Positions 22,267 through 30,570 of a stretch of DNA of 64,000 bases are shown here, in pieces. The number at the start of each line of letters is the position of its first letter. The stretch's first letter is position 1. Position numbers and translations under genes: made by a program. Source of the DNA: Curtobacterium sp. MCSS17_007 (GTDB taxonomy: Bacteria; Actinomycetota; Actinomycetes; Actinomycetales; Microbacteriaceae); the NCBI RefSeq assembly GCF_003234175.2, contig NZ_CP126257.1, positions 3,100,001 through 3,164,000 on the forward strand. Direction: 5' to 3'. The notes under the pieces were generated by a model that was not told where the DNA came from, made no database searches, and was given only the letters and a program-made list of their open reading frames with translations.

Positions 22267-23109
22267 ATGGCTGATGCGTTCGACGGGTTCCGGATCGGTG
22301 CGGGCTGGGCAGCCGTGGAGCCGGACCGGCACCGCCCCGGTTCGTTCACGCTCGTGGTCGACGGCACCCCGCAGTCGCACGTCGACCTCGAGGACCCCAC
22401 GCACCTGGCCTTCGAGTACATCCGGCGGATCGGGCACGCGATCGACCTGCTGCCCGAGGGGCCGGTCACCGCGCTCCACCTGGGAGCGGGCGCACTCACG
22501 CTGCCCCGCTACGTCGCCGTCACCCGCCCGGGCTCCCGGCAGCAGGTGGTCGAGCTCGAGCGGGACCTCGTCGACCACGTCCGCGCGGTCCTGCCGTTCC
22601 CCCGCGGCGCATCGATCCGGGTGCGGTACGGCGACGCGCGCGAGGTCCTCGGCAAGCTGCCCGCCGGACTCCGCGGCACCGTCGACCTGGTGGTCGTCGA
22701 CGTGTTCGGCGGATCGCAGATCCCGGCGCACGTGACGAGCGTCGAGTTCTACCGGTCCGTCGCCGAGTTCCTCTCCCCCACCGGCATCGTCGCGGTGAAC
22801 GTCGCGGACGGCGCCGGGCTGGCGTTCGCCCGCGGTCAGGCGTCGACGCTGCAGGCCGTGCTGCCGTCGGTCGCCGCGGTCGCCGACACGGGGATGCTGA
22901 AGGGCCGACGCTTCGGCAACATCGTGCTGCTCGGGTCGAAGGCGGACCTGCCGGTGGCCGACATGCCCCGGCGGTACTCGTCGGACCCGATGCCGGCGAA
23001 GGTGGTGCACGGGCAGGAGCTCCGCGCCTTCACGGCGGGGGCGGCGATCGTCACCGACGCGACCGCGGTCGCGTCCCCCGAGCCGAACCGCAGCGTCTTC
23101 GGCGGCTGA
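22267..23109 (+). CDS. Spermidine-synthase-like methyltransferase-fold protein
   Basis: A 280-residue Rossmann-fold protein of the SpeE family. The nucleotide-binding loop is LHLGAGALTLPRYV, with an acidic residue after the second strand (VVELERDLVDHVR) and DLVVVDVFGG corresponding to the catalytic-loop region. Many actinobacterial members of this group lack proof of polyamine synthase activity and are annotated only as fused or spermidine-synthase-like proteins. No speD or other polyamine gene is nearby. A TCCATT box lies 6 nt before the ATG, so the mRNA may be leaderless. A hairpin follows at 23136-23180. Confidence 0.75.
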   Translation: MADAFDGFRIGAGWAAVEPDRHRPGSFTLVVDGTPQSHVDLEDPTHLAFEYIRRIGHAIDLLPEGPVTALHLGAGALTLPRYVAVTRPGSRQQVVELERDLVDHVRAVLPFPRGASIRVRYGDAREVLGKLPAGLRGTVDLVVVDVFGGSQIPAHVTSVEFYRSVAEFLSPTGIVAVNVADGAGLAFARGQASTLQAVLPSVAAVADTGMLKGRRFGNIVLLGSKADLPVADMPRRYSSDPMPAKVVHGQELRAFTAGAAIVTDATAVASPEPNRSVFGG

Positions 23110-23135
23110 GCCGGCGGTCGGGTCGCGACCACCTC

Positions 23136-23180
23136 CGGCCGGGAGGCGCCGTGCCGGTCCGCCACCGCGCCTCCCGGCCG
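23136..23180 (+). terminator. Hairpin terminator (GGGAGGCGC family)
   Basis: Arms 23136-23149 and 23167-23180 pair perfectly over 14 bp. The arm CGGCCGGGAGGCGC is close to the arms at 11054-11097 and 35752-35795. Confidence 0.65.
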
Positions 23181-23287
23181 CGGACGGGTACAGGAGTCCC
23201 GTGTCCCCCTGAACACGTCGGGCATCCGGCTGCCAGGATGGGGGACAACGACCGCGCGACCGCGCGACCGACCGAGGGAGTCCCCTG

Positions 23288-24064
23288 ATGACGAACGACG
23301 ACCGGAGCAACGAGGACCGGACGGGCGACGGCAGCGCGCCGGTCTGGGGCAGCGCGCCGCGGCACGACCAGCACGACGCACCGCGCTACGGCGAGCGCGT
23401 GGACCCGGCACCGGGCTCGGCACCGCAGTACGGCGAGCAGCACCAGGGCCAGCCGCAGTACGGGGAGCGCGACCAGTACGGGCAGCAGCCGCAGTACGGG
23501 CAGCACCACGGGCACCAGCAGGACCAGTACGGGCAGCACGACGGCCGACAGGACTCCCCGACGTGGGGTGAGCACCAGGGCTCCCACCAGCCGTACGCGG
23601 CGTCCTCGGCTCCGGCGAGCGCCGGCAGCCCCGCGTGGCAGTCCTACGAGGAGCCGAAGCGCAAGAAGAAGACCGTCGGCGTCGTCGCCTTCGTGCTCGG
23701 ACTCGCGTCGCTCGTGCTCGGCGTGGTCGGCGGCTACCTGATGGGGAACGCCCTGGCGAACAGCAACGCCCTCAGCGACATCGCGCAGGGTGGCGGTGCC
23801 TCGGCCGAGCAGCAGCAGCAGTTGCAGCAGCAGCTCATGAACGACCCGGCCGTGATGGGTCAGCTCGGCGTCGGTGCGGTCGTGGCCGGCATCGCCGCGA
23901 TCCTCGGCCTGTGGGCACTCGTGCAGGGCATCATCGCCGCCGTGACCAAGCGGGGTCGCGGCTGGGGCGTCTTCGCGATCGTCCTGGCGGTCGTCGCCAC
24001 CATCGCGACCTTCGTGACCTACATCGGCGTGGCTGCCGCAGCGGCGGTGAACGGCGCGTCCTGA
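23288..24064 (+). CDS. Membrane protein with Q/Y/G-rich N-terminal repeats
   Basis: A 258-residue protein in two parts. Residues about 30-115 are a low-complexity stretch rich in Gln, Tyr, Gly and His, built on repeated QYG(E/Q) units. The C-terminal half has two to three membrane helices with a short Gln-rich linker (EQQQQLQQQ), like DUF4190/DUF4064-type small membrane proteins of Actinobacteria. The ATG is preceded by GGGAG. Function unknown. The tail resembles intrinsically disordered cytoplasmic tails that promote clustering in other proteins, which is inference only. Confidence 0.7.
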   Translation: MTNDDRSNEDRTGDGSAPVWGSAPRHDQHDAPRYGERVDPAPGSAPQYGEQHQGQPQYGERDQYGQQPQYGQHHGHQQDQYGQHDGRQDSPTWGEHQGSHQPYAASSAPASAGSPAWQSYEEPKRKKKTVGVVAFVLGLASLVLGVVGGYLMGNALANSNALSDIAQGGGASAEQQQQLQQQLMNDPAVMGQLGVGAVVAGIAAILGLWALVQGIIAAVTKRGRGWGVFAIVLAVVATIATFVTYIGVAAAAAVNGAS

Positions 24065-24082
24065 GCGTCCGCCCGCCCGGTG

Positions 24083-24116
24083 AACGGCCCGTCCCGCTGC
24101 AGCGGGGCGGGCCGTT
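24083..24116 (+). terminator. Hairpin terminator after the Q/Y/G membrane protein
   Basis: Arms 24083-24098 and 24101-24116 pair over 16 bp with one G-U, starting AACGGCCC and ending GGGCCGTT, followed by CC. Confidence 0.75.
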
Positions 24117-24185
24117 CCGCGTCCACCCCGACACGCTTCACGCCCCCCGTGCGCGTGGCACCGCCCGCTCACGGGAGCCCACGGT

Positions 24186-24191
24186 TACCCT
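24186..24191 (+). promoter_or_regulatory. -10 box of a leaderless transcript
   Basis: TACCCT ends 7 nt before the ATG of the TPR gene at 24199. The distance puts the transcript start at or next to the start codon, and there is no ribosome binding site. Confidence 0.55.
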
Positions 24192-24198
24192 CGAACCG

Positions 24199-25068
24199 AT
24201 GTCCCTCCCGCCCGACGACAGCCAGCAGCCCGACCGCGCCGACCGCGCTCGGGAACCCCGTCACGCCGCACCGGGCGACTCCACGCCGGTCGGCTCCGCA
24301 CCCACTGCCGGTGTGAGCCCGGGGAGCACCTTCGCGCCGATCAGCCTGCGCCCGGCCGTCGATGCCGACGCCGTGCAGCAGCGGCTGCGCGACCTCGGCC
24401 AGAGCCGGAGCACCGACGCCCTCGCCGAGCGCGCCGAGCTCCTCCGCCTGCTCGGCCGTCTCGACGAGTCGCTCGTCGTCGCGGAGGAGGTCTTCCGCCT
24501 GACCATGTTCACCGGCGAACGCTCGGACAAGGTCGCCGCGCGCATCCGTCGCGCCCACGTGCTGCACGACCTCGGTCGGTACGAGCGCGCCGCGACCGAG
24601 GCCGCCATGGCCCGTGACACGGCACGCACCGAGGAGTGGCCCGAGCTCGAGGGCGCCGCCGCCGAGCTCGAGGGCTGGTCGCTGTTCGAGCTGTCGCGCT
24701 TCGAGGAGGCCCGTTCCGCGCTCTCCCGCGCCTACCAGGCGTTCCGGCAGGCCGGTGCTCCCTCGGAGCGCACCGAGGCGCTGCGCACCGCGGTCGAGGC
24801 GGCACTCCGCGCATCGGTGTCGCAGCCGAGGGCCGCCGAGGACAAGCCCCGCACCGCCCGCGAGGTCGCCGCGCGCCGCGCCGAGGACGACGAGCCGACC
24901 ACCCGCGTCGCCGAGCCGGTGAAGCAGGTCCCGCCGGTCCGCCGCCGGGTGCTCGGGGCCCCGGACGCCGCACGCACCGAGGCCGACGACCTGTGGGGGC
25001 GCATCGCCGCACGAGCGGCGCAGAAGGGCCAGGCACCGCGCGACGAGCAGGACCCCGACGCGCGGTGA
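24199..25068 (+). CDS. Tetratricopeptide-repeat protein
   Basis: A 289-residue protein. After a disordered, Pro-rich N-terminus, residues about 60-200 are helical pairs of TPR type (ADAVQQRLRDLGQ, RAELLRLLGRLDES, RRAHVLHDLGRYERA, LEGWSLFELSRFEEA). The C-terminus is charged and probably disordered (DEPTTRVAEPVK...). TPR domains mediate protein contacts; the partner is unknown. No signal peptide, so cytoplasmic. The stop overlaps the start of the SprT-like gene (GTGA), so the two are coupled. Confidence 0.75.
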   Translation: MSLPPDDSQQPDRADRAREPRHAAPGDSTPVGSAPTAGVSPGSTFAPISLRPAVDADAVQQRLRDLGQSRSTDALAERAELLRLLGRLDESLVVAEEVFRLTMFTGERSDKVAARIRRAHVLHDLGRYERAATEAAMARDTARTEEWPELEGAAAELEGWSLFELSRFEEARSALSRAYQAFRQAGAPSERTEALRTAVEAALRASVSQPRAAEDKPRTAREVAARRAEDDEPTTRVAEPVKQVPPVRRRVLGAPDAARTEADDLWGRIAARAAQKGQAPRDEQDPDAR

Positions 25069-25544
25069 CGACGCACCCCGCGGCCGCGACGCTCGAGCGG
25101 GTCCGGGTCCGCGCCGAGCACCTGTTGACCGTGCACCTGGGTCCGGGCGGCTGGACGTTCGCGTTCGACCACGCGAAGACCCGGGCGGGCCAGTGCGACT
25201 TCGGACGACGTCGGATCACGGTGAGCCGGCACATCGCCGCCCGGGTGTCCGAGGACGACGTCGAGCAGGTGCTGCTCCACGAGGTCGCGCACGCGCTGGC
25301 AGGCCCCCGTGCCGGGCACGGGCCCGCGTGGCGTCGGACCGCCGCGGGCATCGGGTACACCGGGTCCCGCCTGTACGACGGGCCCATCGCGTCGGAGCTC
25401 GCACCGTGGGTCGGCACCTGTCCGGCCGGCCACGAGCACTTCCGCTACCGCACGCCCACGCGACCGTTGGCGTGCGCGCGGTGCTCGCGACGCTTCGACG
25501 GCCGGAACCTCATCACGTGGGAGCGGCGGGCGGCTACCGCATGA
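25065..25544 (+). CDS. SprT-like zinc metallopeptidase domain protein
   Basis: A 159-residue protein with the zinc-protease motif HEVAHALAG (His72, Glu73, His76) and a third ligand candidate His85 in AGHGPAW, as in SprT/Wss1-like proteases. A C-terminal zinc ribbon follows (GTCPAGH...CARCSRRF). SprT-family proteins in eukaryotes cut DNA-protein crosslinks; bacterial roles are unclear. The GTG at 25065-25067 overlaps the stop of the upstream TPR gene. Co-translation suggests the TPR protein is a partner (inference). Confidence 0.8.
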   Translation: MTTHPAAATLERVRVRAEHLLTVHLGPGGWTFAFDHAKTRAGQCDFGRRRITVSRHIAARVSEDDVEQVLLHEVAHALAGPRAGHGPAWRRTAAGIGYTGSRLYDGPIASELAPWVGTCPAGHEHFRYRTPTRPLACARCSRRFDGRNLITWERRAATA

Positions 25545-25579
25545 TCCACGGGCCCCGGGGAGGCGCGCCGGGGAACCGT

Positions 25580-25585
25580 TAGCCT
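25580..25585 (+). promoter_or_regulatory. -10 box of a leaderless transcript
   Basis: TAGCCT is 6 nt before the ATG at 25592, with no ribosome binding site between. Confidence 0.55.
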
Positions 25586-25591
25586 GGACGG

Positions 25592-26293
25592 ATGCACACG
25601 GGGCAGCACATCCGGACGGACAGCGGGTCGTCGTGGTTCTTCGACGCCGGCCGGATCGCCCTGGACTTCGCCCACACCGGTGGGTTCGCCGACGACCCGG
25701 ACGCCCGACGTCCGCGCGCCCGCCTCGGTGAGCTCCTCGTGACCCCGGCCGACCTGGACGAGTGGCTCGGCGACCACACCGAGCCGATCGACGTCGGCGC
25801 GACCGCCCGCGAGCTGCAGGACGCCCGTGCGCTCCGGGCCGCGATCGGCAGGCTCGCGGTGGCGGCCGCCCCGGCCCCCGTCGGGTCCGCGGACGCGGCC
25901 GCACGGACCGCCGTCGCGGCGGGACTGCGCGCGGGCACCGGACGCACCCGCCCGGCACCGGACGACATCGACACGGTGAACCTCTTCGCGGCGCTGCCCG
26001 ACGTGCCACCGAGCCTGCCGGGCGGCCGACGTCGGGCGGGGGCGAACCGGGTCCGGCTGGCGCAGGCGCTGTCCAGCGTGGCGCGGGACGCGGTCGCGCT
26101 CTTCACCGAGGTCGGCTTCGACGACGTCGCGGCGGACGGGCAGCCGACGCGGCTCAGCCGGTGCTCGGCGGAGGACTGCGGGCTCGTGTTCTACGACTCG
26201 TCGCGCGGGGGCACGCGTCGCTGGTGCTCGATGCAGCGCTGCGGCAACCGGGCCAAGGTGCGCGCGCACCGCGCCCGCCGTGCTGCCGCCTGA
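25592..26293 (+). CDS. CGNR zinc finger (ABATE domain) regulator
   Basis: A 233-residue protein. The N-terminal ABATE domain (stress-induced regulator type) is recognisable by LDFAHTGG near the start. The C-terminal CGNR zinc finger is complete: CSAEDCGLVFYD followed by WCSMQRCGNRAKVRAHR. Such proteins are putative DNA-binding regulators in Actinobacteria, with unknown targets. Probably leaderless, see 25580-25585. Confidence 0.88.
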   Translation: MHTGQHIRTDSGSSWFFDAGRIALDFAHTGGFADDPDARRPRARLGELLVTPADLDEWLGDHTEPIDVGATARELQDARALRAAIGRLAVAAAPAPVGSADAAARTAVAAGLRAGTGRTRPAPDDIDTVNLFAALPDVPPSLPGGRRRAGANRVRLAQALSSVARDAVALFTEVGFDDVAADGQPTRLSRCSAEDCGLVFYDSSRGGTRRWCSMQRCGNRAKVRAHRARRAAA

Positions 26294-26391
26294 GCGCGGA
26301 CCGAGGGCGGAGCGTCTGCGTGGGACGTGGGCGGAGCGCCCGCGTGGGACGTGCCGCGACCGGGGGAGCGTTCGACGTTCACCGAACCTGT

Positions 26392-26411
26392 GGATTCGGC
26401 TCGCCGAATCC
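26392..26411 (+). promoter_or_regulatory. Palindromic operator before the Nramp gene
   Basis: Nine-bp arms GGATTCGGC and GCCGAATCC flank a 2-bp centre, 15 bp before the ATG. A related half-site (CCGAACCTG, 26382-26390) lies 22 bp upstream of its match CCGAATCCTG. The position suits repression by an MntR/DtxR-type metal regulator (inference). Confidence 0.6.
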
Positions 26412-26426
26412 TGGCATGCTGAGGAC

Positions 26427-27752
26427 ATGACCGACACCGCCGCCGCTCGACGTGCCCGCTCCGGACGCCCCGCCGACGGCACCGACCCCCGTCGTGCCGA
26501 CGCAGCTGCGATCCGGGGCGGCGCACCGGGAGCCGGTGGACCGCGTCGCCGCGCCGCCGGCCTCACCCTGCTCGGCCCGGCCTTCGTCGCCGCGATCGCC
26601 TACGTCGACCCCGGGAACGTCGCGGCGAACCTCACCGCGGGCGCGCAGTACGGGTACCTGTTGCTCTGGGTGCTCGTCGCCGCGAACGCGAGCGCCGTCG
26701 TCGTGCAGTACCTCTCGGCGAAGCTCGGCGTGGTCACCGGCCGGTCGCTGCCGGAGCACCTGGGGCTGCGCATGCGACGGACCCCGCGGCTGCTCTTCTG
26801 GGCGCAGGCCGAGGTGGTGGCCGCCGCGACCGACGTCGCCGAGGTCATCGGCGGCGCACTCGCCCTGCACCTGCTCTTCGGCCTGCCGCTCGTCGCCGGC
26901 GGCGTGCTCACCGGCGTGGTCTCGATGGCGATCCTGCTGCTGCACAGCCGCCGCGGCACCCGCACGTTCGAGGCCGTCGTGACCACGATGCTCGCGATCC
27001 TCACGGTCGGCTTCTGCGCCGGGCTCCTCTTCGCGCAGGTCTCACCGGGCGAGCTCGTCAGCGGGCTCGTCCCCCGCTTCGAGGGCGCGCAGTCGGTACT
27101 CCTCGCCGCGTCGATGCTCGGCGCGACGGTCATGCCCCACGCCGTCTACCTCCACTCGGCACTCGCACGCGACCGGCACGGCGACGTCCCGGCGGGCCCG
27201 GAACGCCGCCGGGTGCTCGTCGCGACGCGGTGGGACGTCGCCCTCGCGCTCGTCGTGGCCGGCGGCGTGAACGTCTGCATGCTCGTGCTCGCCGCCGCGA
27301 CGCTGCCCGGGGTCGCCGGGACCGACACGATCCCCGGCGCGCAGGCCGCGATCGAGGCGAACGTCGGCCCCGTCGTCGGTGTCCTGTTCGCGGTCGGGCT
27401 GCTCGCGTCCGGACTCGCCTCGACGTCGGTCGGCTGCATGGCCGGCGCGGAGATCATGCACGGCCTGCTGCACGTCCGCATCCCGGTCGTGGTGCGCCGC
27501 CTCGTGACGCTGCTGCCCGCCGTCGCGCTGCTGGCGTTCGGGGCCGACCCGACGACGCTGCTCGTCCTCAGCCAGGTCGTGCTGAGCTTCGGCATCGCCT
27601 TCGCGATCGTGCCGCTCGTCGTCTACACGTCGCGCCGCAGCATCATGGGCGCAGACGTCAACGCGATGACCACCCGCGTCGTGGCGGGGGTCATCGCGCT
27701 GGTGATCGTCGCCCTCAACGTGGCGCTCGTGGTGCTGACGGTGGCCGGCTGA
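26427..27752 (+). CDS. mntH: Nramp-family manganese/iron transporter
   Basis: A 441-residue proton-coupled divalent metal importer with 11 predicted membrane helices. Both substrate motifs are present: DPGN in helix 1 (AYVDPGNVAANLTAG) and MPH in helix 6 (GATVMPHAVYLHSAL). These fit Mn2+/Fe2+ selectivity of the MntH type. A basic N-terminal tail of about 45 residues precedes helix 1. The ATG follows GAGG. A strong palindrome at 26392-26411 overlaps the likely promoter, so control by a metal-sensing repressor is likely. Confidence 0.92.
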   Translation: MTDTAAARRARSGRPADGTDPRRADAAAIRGGAPGAGGPRRRAAGLTLLGPAFVAAIAYVDPGNVAANLTAGAQYGYLLLWVLVAANASAVVVQYLSAKLGVVTGRSLPEHLGLRMRRTPRLLFWAQAEVVAAATDVAEVIGGALALHLLFGLPLVAGGVLTGVVSMAILLLHSRRGTRTFEAVVTTMLAILTVGFCAGLLFAQVSPGELVSGLVPRFEGAQSVLLAASMLGATVMPHAVYLHSALARDRHGDVPAGPERRRVLVATRWDVALALVVAGGVNVCMLVLAAATLPGVAGTDTIPGAQAAIEANVGPVVGVLFAVGLLASGLASTSVGCMAGAEIMHGLLHVRIPVVVRRLVTLLPAVALLAFGADPTTLLVLSQVVLSFGIAFAIVPLVVYTSRRSIMGADVNAMTTRVVAGVIALVIVALNVALVVLTVAG

Positions 27753-27769
27753 GCCGACGGGGTCCGTCG

Positions 27770-28072
27770 TCAGTCGACGACGCGGACGTCCTTCCAGAAG
27801 GCGTAGTAGCCCGAGTAGTCCTTGCCGACCCGGTCGAACGACGACGGGATGGGCGTCGGGTAGGACCACGCGCGGTCCGGCAGTTCCTGACCGTCGACCG
27901 TGACGGTGTAGTACTGCGTGTCGCCCTTCCACGGGCAGTGGTACTGGGTGTCGCTCTCCGAGAAGTACTCCGGCTTCACGCTGGCCGGCGGGAAGTACCA
28001 GTTGCCCTCGATCTGGACGAGGTCCTCCTGCGGGGCCTCCGCGATCACGGTGTCGCCGACGACTGCCTTCAT
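27770..28072 (-). CDS. DUF427 domain protein
   Basis: A 100-residue single-domain protein. The core NWYFPPASVKPEYF, ..QYHCPWKGDTQYYTV and YPTPIPSSFDRVGKDYSGYYAFW match the DUF427 family closely (small beta fold; function unknown in bacteria). The ATG has AAGGAG upstream. It converges on the Nramp gene with a short hairpin (27755-27769) between them. Confidence 0.85.
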   Translation of the reverse strand: MKAVVGDTVIAEAPQEDLVQIEGNWYFPPASVKPEYFSESDTQYHCPWKGDTQYYTVTVDGQELPDRAWSYPTPIPSSFDRVGKDYSGYYAFWKDVRVVD

Positions 28073-28126
28073 GACGTGTGCTCCTTGCGATCAGCGGCGC
28101 CCTGGCGGCGCCTGCGTTCGGGAACG

Positions 28127-28738
28127 CTACGCCGGCGCGCTCGATTCCCGCAGGACGACCAGGTCGGGCCCCGCGGCGAGCGCCGCCTGGACCGTCCCGC
28201 GGTCCAGGTCGGCGGCACCCTCGGCCGCGCTGACCAGGTGCTTCGCCGCGCGCCGGAGCCCGGTCCAGGCGGCGCAGGCGACGGCCGCCTCGGGCGACGT
28301 GTGGTCGATGCCGACCGACACGAGCGCATCGACGACCGCGCCGGCCGCGAGCAGGTCCTCGACGGCCTGCTCCGGCACCTCCGCAGTGTCGACCGGCTCG
28401 CCCGCCGCGTCCGCCACGGCACCGGCACCGTCCGTCGCACGTCCGGCGGCGACGACCGCGACGACGCAACGGTCCCCGCGTGCGGCCTGGAGGCCCGTCA
28501 CCCGCTCCGCGACGGCCGTCGCGTTGCCGAGGTGGCCGAGCACGACCTCCGGACCGTCCGGCAGCAGGGCGGCCGCCGCCCGCCCGCGCGACACGGGGTC
28601 GGCACCGCGGGCCGCGTCGTGCGCGTCCGGCAGCACGTCGACCCACACGACGAGGTGGGTGTCGTGCGCGATGCGGGACGCACCCGCACTCCCCCACGCG
28701 AACCGGACCTGGTACTGCTCCTGGGTGCGTGCTGCCAC
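28127..28738 (-). CDS. ComB-like 2-phosphosulfolactate phosphatase family protein
   Basis: A 203-residue protein resembling the ComB family: an N-terminal YQVRFAWG strand, VVLGHLGNATAVAERV, then RCVVAVVAAGR and VEDLLAAGAVVDALVSVGIDHTSPEA. True ComB acts in coenzyme M synthesis in archaea; Actinobacteria carry homologues of unknown role, so the enzymatic name should be used with care. I chose the GTG at 28736-28738, because TATCGT sits 6 nt upstream (leaderless); an ATG eight codons earlier lacks signals. Confidence 0.6.
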   Translation of the reverse strand: MAARTQEQYQVRFAWGSAGASRIAHDTHLVVWVDVLPDAHDAARGADPVSRGRAAAALLPDGPEVVLGHLGNATAVAERVTGLQAARGDRCVVAVVAAGRATDGAGAVADAAGEPVDTAEVPEQAVEDLLAAGAVVDALVSVGIDHTSPEAAVACAAWTGLRRAAKHLVSAAEGAADLDRGTVQAALAAGPDLVVLRESSAPA

Positions 28739-28744
28739 CGGACC

Positions 28745-28750
28745 ACGATA
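28745..28750 (-). promoter_or_regulatory. -10 box of a leaderless transcript
   Basis: TATCGT on the minus strand ends 6 nt before the GTG at 28738. Confidence 0.5.
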
Positions 28751-28854
28751 GCCGCGGCGCACCCCCGCCGAACTCCGGCCGGGTGCCTGTCCGTCTCCAC
28801 AGGTGCGGTCCGGGCGGCCCTCCCGACGCTCTCGCGACCGTAGGATCGGTGATC

Positions 28855-29487
28855 ATGGAGATCGCCACCGTCCCCACCCTGACCGGCGACCGCGTCACCC
28901 TCGAGCCCCTGGCGGCCGAGCACGCGGACGACCTGCGGGCGGCGGTGTCGGACGGGGACCTCTGGCGCACCTGGTACACCTCGGTGCCCGCCCCCGACCG
29001 GGTGGACGCCGAGATCGAGCGCCGGCTCGGCGAGCACGAGGCGGGCCGGATGGTGCCGTTCGCGATCCGCGACCGCCCGACCGGACGGGTGGTCGGTGCC
29101 ACGACGTTCGCGAACATCGACACGGCGAACCGTCGCGTCGAGATCGGGTACACCTTCCTCGCTCGCGCCGCCCAGCGCACCGGCATCAACACCGAGGCGA
29201 AGATGCTCCTGCTGTCGCACGCCTTCGACGCGTGGACGTGCATCGCGGTGGAGTTCCGGACGCACTGGCACAACCACCAGTCGCGCGCGGCCATCGCGTC
29301 GCTCGGCGCGAAGCAGGACGGCGTCCTCCGCAGCCACTCGATCGGTCGCGACGGCACGCTCCGCGACACCGTGGTCTTCTCGATCACCGCGGCCGAGTGG
29401 CCGACCGTGCGTCTCGCGCTCACCGGACGGCTCCGCACCCGCGACCGCGCCGAGGGTGCCCGCCGTCGCGCGGCCCGGCACGCCTGA
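28855..29487 (+). CDS. GNAT-family N-acetyltransferase
   Basis: A 210-residue RimJ/RimL-like acetyltransferase. The acetyl-CoA fold shows GRVVGATTFANID, RRVEIGYTFLA and RTGINTEAKMLLLSHAFD, and the late HNHQSRAAIASLGAKQDG typical of the C-terminal beta-bulge region. The substrate is unknown (protein N-termini or small amines are typical). TAGGAT lies 8 nt upstream of the ATG, divergent from the ComB-like gene. Confidence 0.85.
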   Translation: MEIATVPTLTGDRVTLEPLAAEHADDLRAAVSDGDLWRTWYTSVPAPDRVDAEIERRLGEHEAGRMVPFAIRDRPTGRVVGATTFANIDTANRRVEIGYTFLARAAQRTGINTEAKMLLLSHAFDAWTCIAVEFRTHWHNHQSRAAIASLGAKQDGVLRSHSIGRDGTLRDTVVFSITAAEWPTVRLALTGRLRTRDRAEGARRRAARHA

Positions 29488-29535
29488 GCCGTCCCGCCGT
29501 CCCCCACACGGCACGGACCGCACAGCACGTCCGCG

Positions 29536-29541
29536 TACGGT
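29536..29541 (+). promoter_or_regulatory. -10 box of a leaderless transcript
   Basis: TACGGT ends 7 nt before the ATG at 29549; no ribosome binding site is visible. Confidence 0.45.
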
Positions 29542-29548
29542 CCGGCGC

Positions 29549-30031
29549 ATGCACGTCGGTCTCCGCATCGTCCTCGACGCCCCCGTCGACGCCGTCCGTG
29601 ACGCCCTGCTGTCGCCGTCCGTGATGGTCGCGGTCACGAAGCCGTTCCTCGTCTACCGCTCGCGGTCGCCCGAGGGCCTGCCGGAGCGCTGGACCCCCGG
29701 GGTGCCGCACCCGATCACGGCGGACGCGTTCGGCGTCGTGCCGAGCGGTGACACCCACGTGGACATCCACCTGTACGAGGTCGACGGCGTCCCGGTGCAG
29801 CGTGACGACGGCGGCGGGGCCTCGGGACTGTTCGGGCGCATGACGATGCGGCACCGGATGGCCACCGTCGACCTCGGGGACGGCCGGACCCTGCTGCTCG
29901 ACCGCCTGACCTACCGGATGCGCCCGGCGCTCCTCGGCGCCGCGCTGTGGCCGGGCATGTGGGTCATCTGGCAGTGGCGGGCACTGCGGATGCGGCAGCT
30001 CGCCCCGTCCTGGCGACGTCCCGGCAGCTGA
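29549..30031 (+). CDS. SRPBCC-like hypothetical protein
   Basis: A 160-residue protein beginning MHVGLRIVLDAPVDAVRDALL, like the start of START/SRPBCC ligand-binding domains. The middle has alternating strands and the C-terminus is a hydrophobic/basic helix (LWPGMWVIWQWRALRMRQL). I do not recognise a defined family. Single gene, probably leaderless, converging on the DUF4333 gene. Confidence 0.6.
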   Translation: MHVGLRIVLDAPVDAVRDALLSPSVMVAVTKPFLVYRSRSPEGLPERWTPGVPHPITADAFGVVPSGDTHVDIHLYEVDGVPVQRDDGGGASGLFGRMTMRHRMATVDLGDGRTLLLDRLTYRMRPALLGAALWPGMWVIWQWRALRMRQLAPSWRRPGS

Positions 30032-30044
30032 CGCGCGCCGTCCG

Positions 30045-30440
30045 TCAGGACTTCGGCTGCTCGTCCACCTGCACGTGGACGGCGTAGTCCGAGCCGTCGA
30101 CGTCGCGCACCTCGACGGCGGAGTCGTACACGGTCGCGTCACCCTCGGCGCCGATCTCGCAGTGCACGGTGTTCCCCTCGACCAGGTCGATCGGGTCCAC
30201 ACCGCAGTCGACCAGCGGACGCTGACCCACCTCGCGCTCGAGGGCGTCGGCCACCGCGCTCTCGAACCGCGGGGGCGACACCGTCCGGTTCGCCGAGGCC
30301 GAGGCAGTGCACCCGGCCAGCACCGTCACGAGCGCCAGACCCGTCGCGCACGAGGCGATCGTGCTCGCGACCCGTGGCGCCGTCCCTCCAGCCGCCGTCC
30401 GTCGGGCGGCGGTCCGCCGGGTCGTCGTTCCTCTGATCAC
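30045..30440 (-). CDS. DUF4333 lipoprotein
   Basis: A 131-residue exported lipoprotein. After a basic N-terminus a hydrophobic helix ends in the lipobox LAGC. The mature part has the DUF4333 pattern with two Cys (VDCGVDPIDLVEGNTVHCEIG), likely a disulfide. These are small surface lipoproteins of Actinobacteria with no known role. I start at GTG 30438-30440, with GAGGGG upstream; the frame is open to 30518, but those extra codons lack a start signal. Confidence 0.75.
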   Translation of the reverse strand: MIRGTTTRRTAARRTAAGGTAPRVASTIASCATGLALVTVLAGCTASASANRTVSPPRFESAVADALEREVGQRPLVDCGVDPIDLVEGNTVHCEIGAEGDATVYDSAVEVRDVDGSDYAVHVQVDEQPKS

Positions 30441-30558
30441 GTCGCCCGTCCCCTCGTCGGTCGCTACCCGCCCAGTCTGCCAGGGGCACCACCGGACGGC
30501 TCGCAGGCACTCATCCACAGCGACGGCCGGTCGCTGGCGGGTCCGGAGCCGCCGGGCG

Positions 30559-30564
30559 TACCCT
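30559..30564 (+). promoter_or_regulatory. -10 box of a leaderless transcript
   Basis: TACCCT ends 6 nt before the GTG at 30571. Confidence 0.55.
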
Positions 30565-30570
30565 CACACC

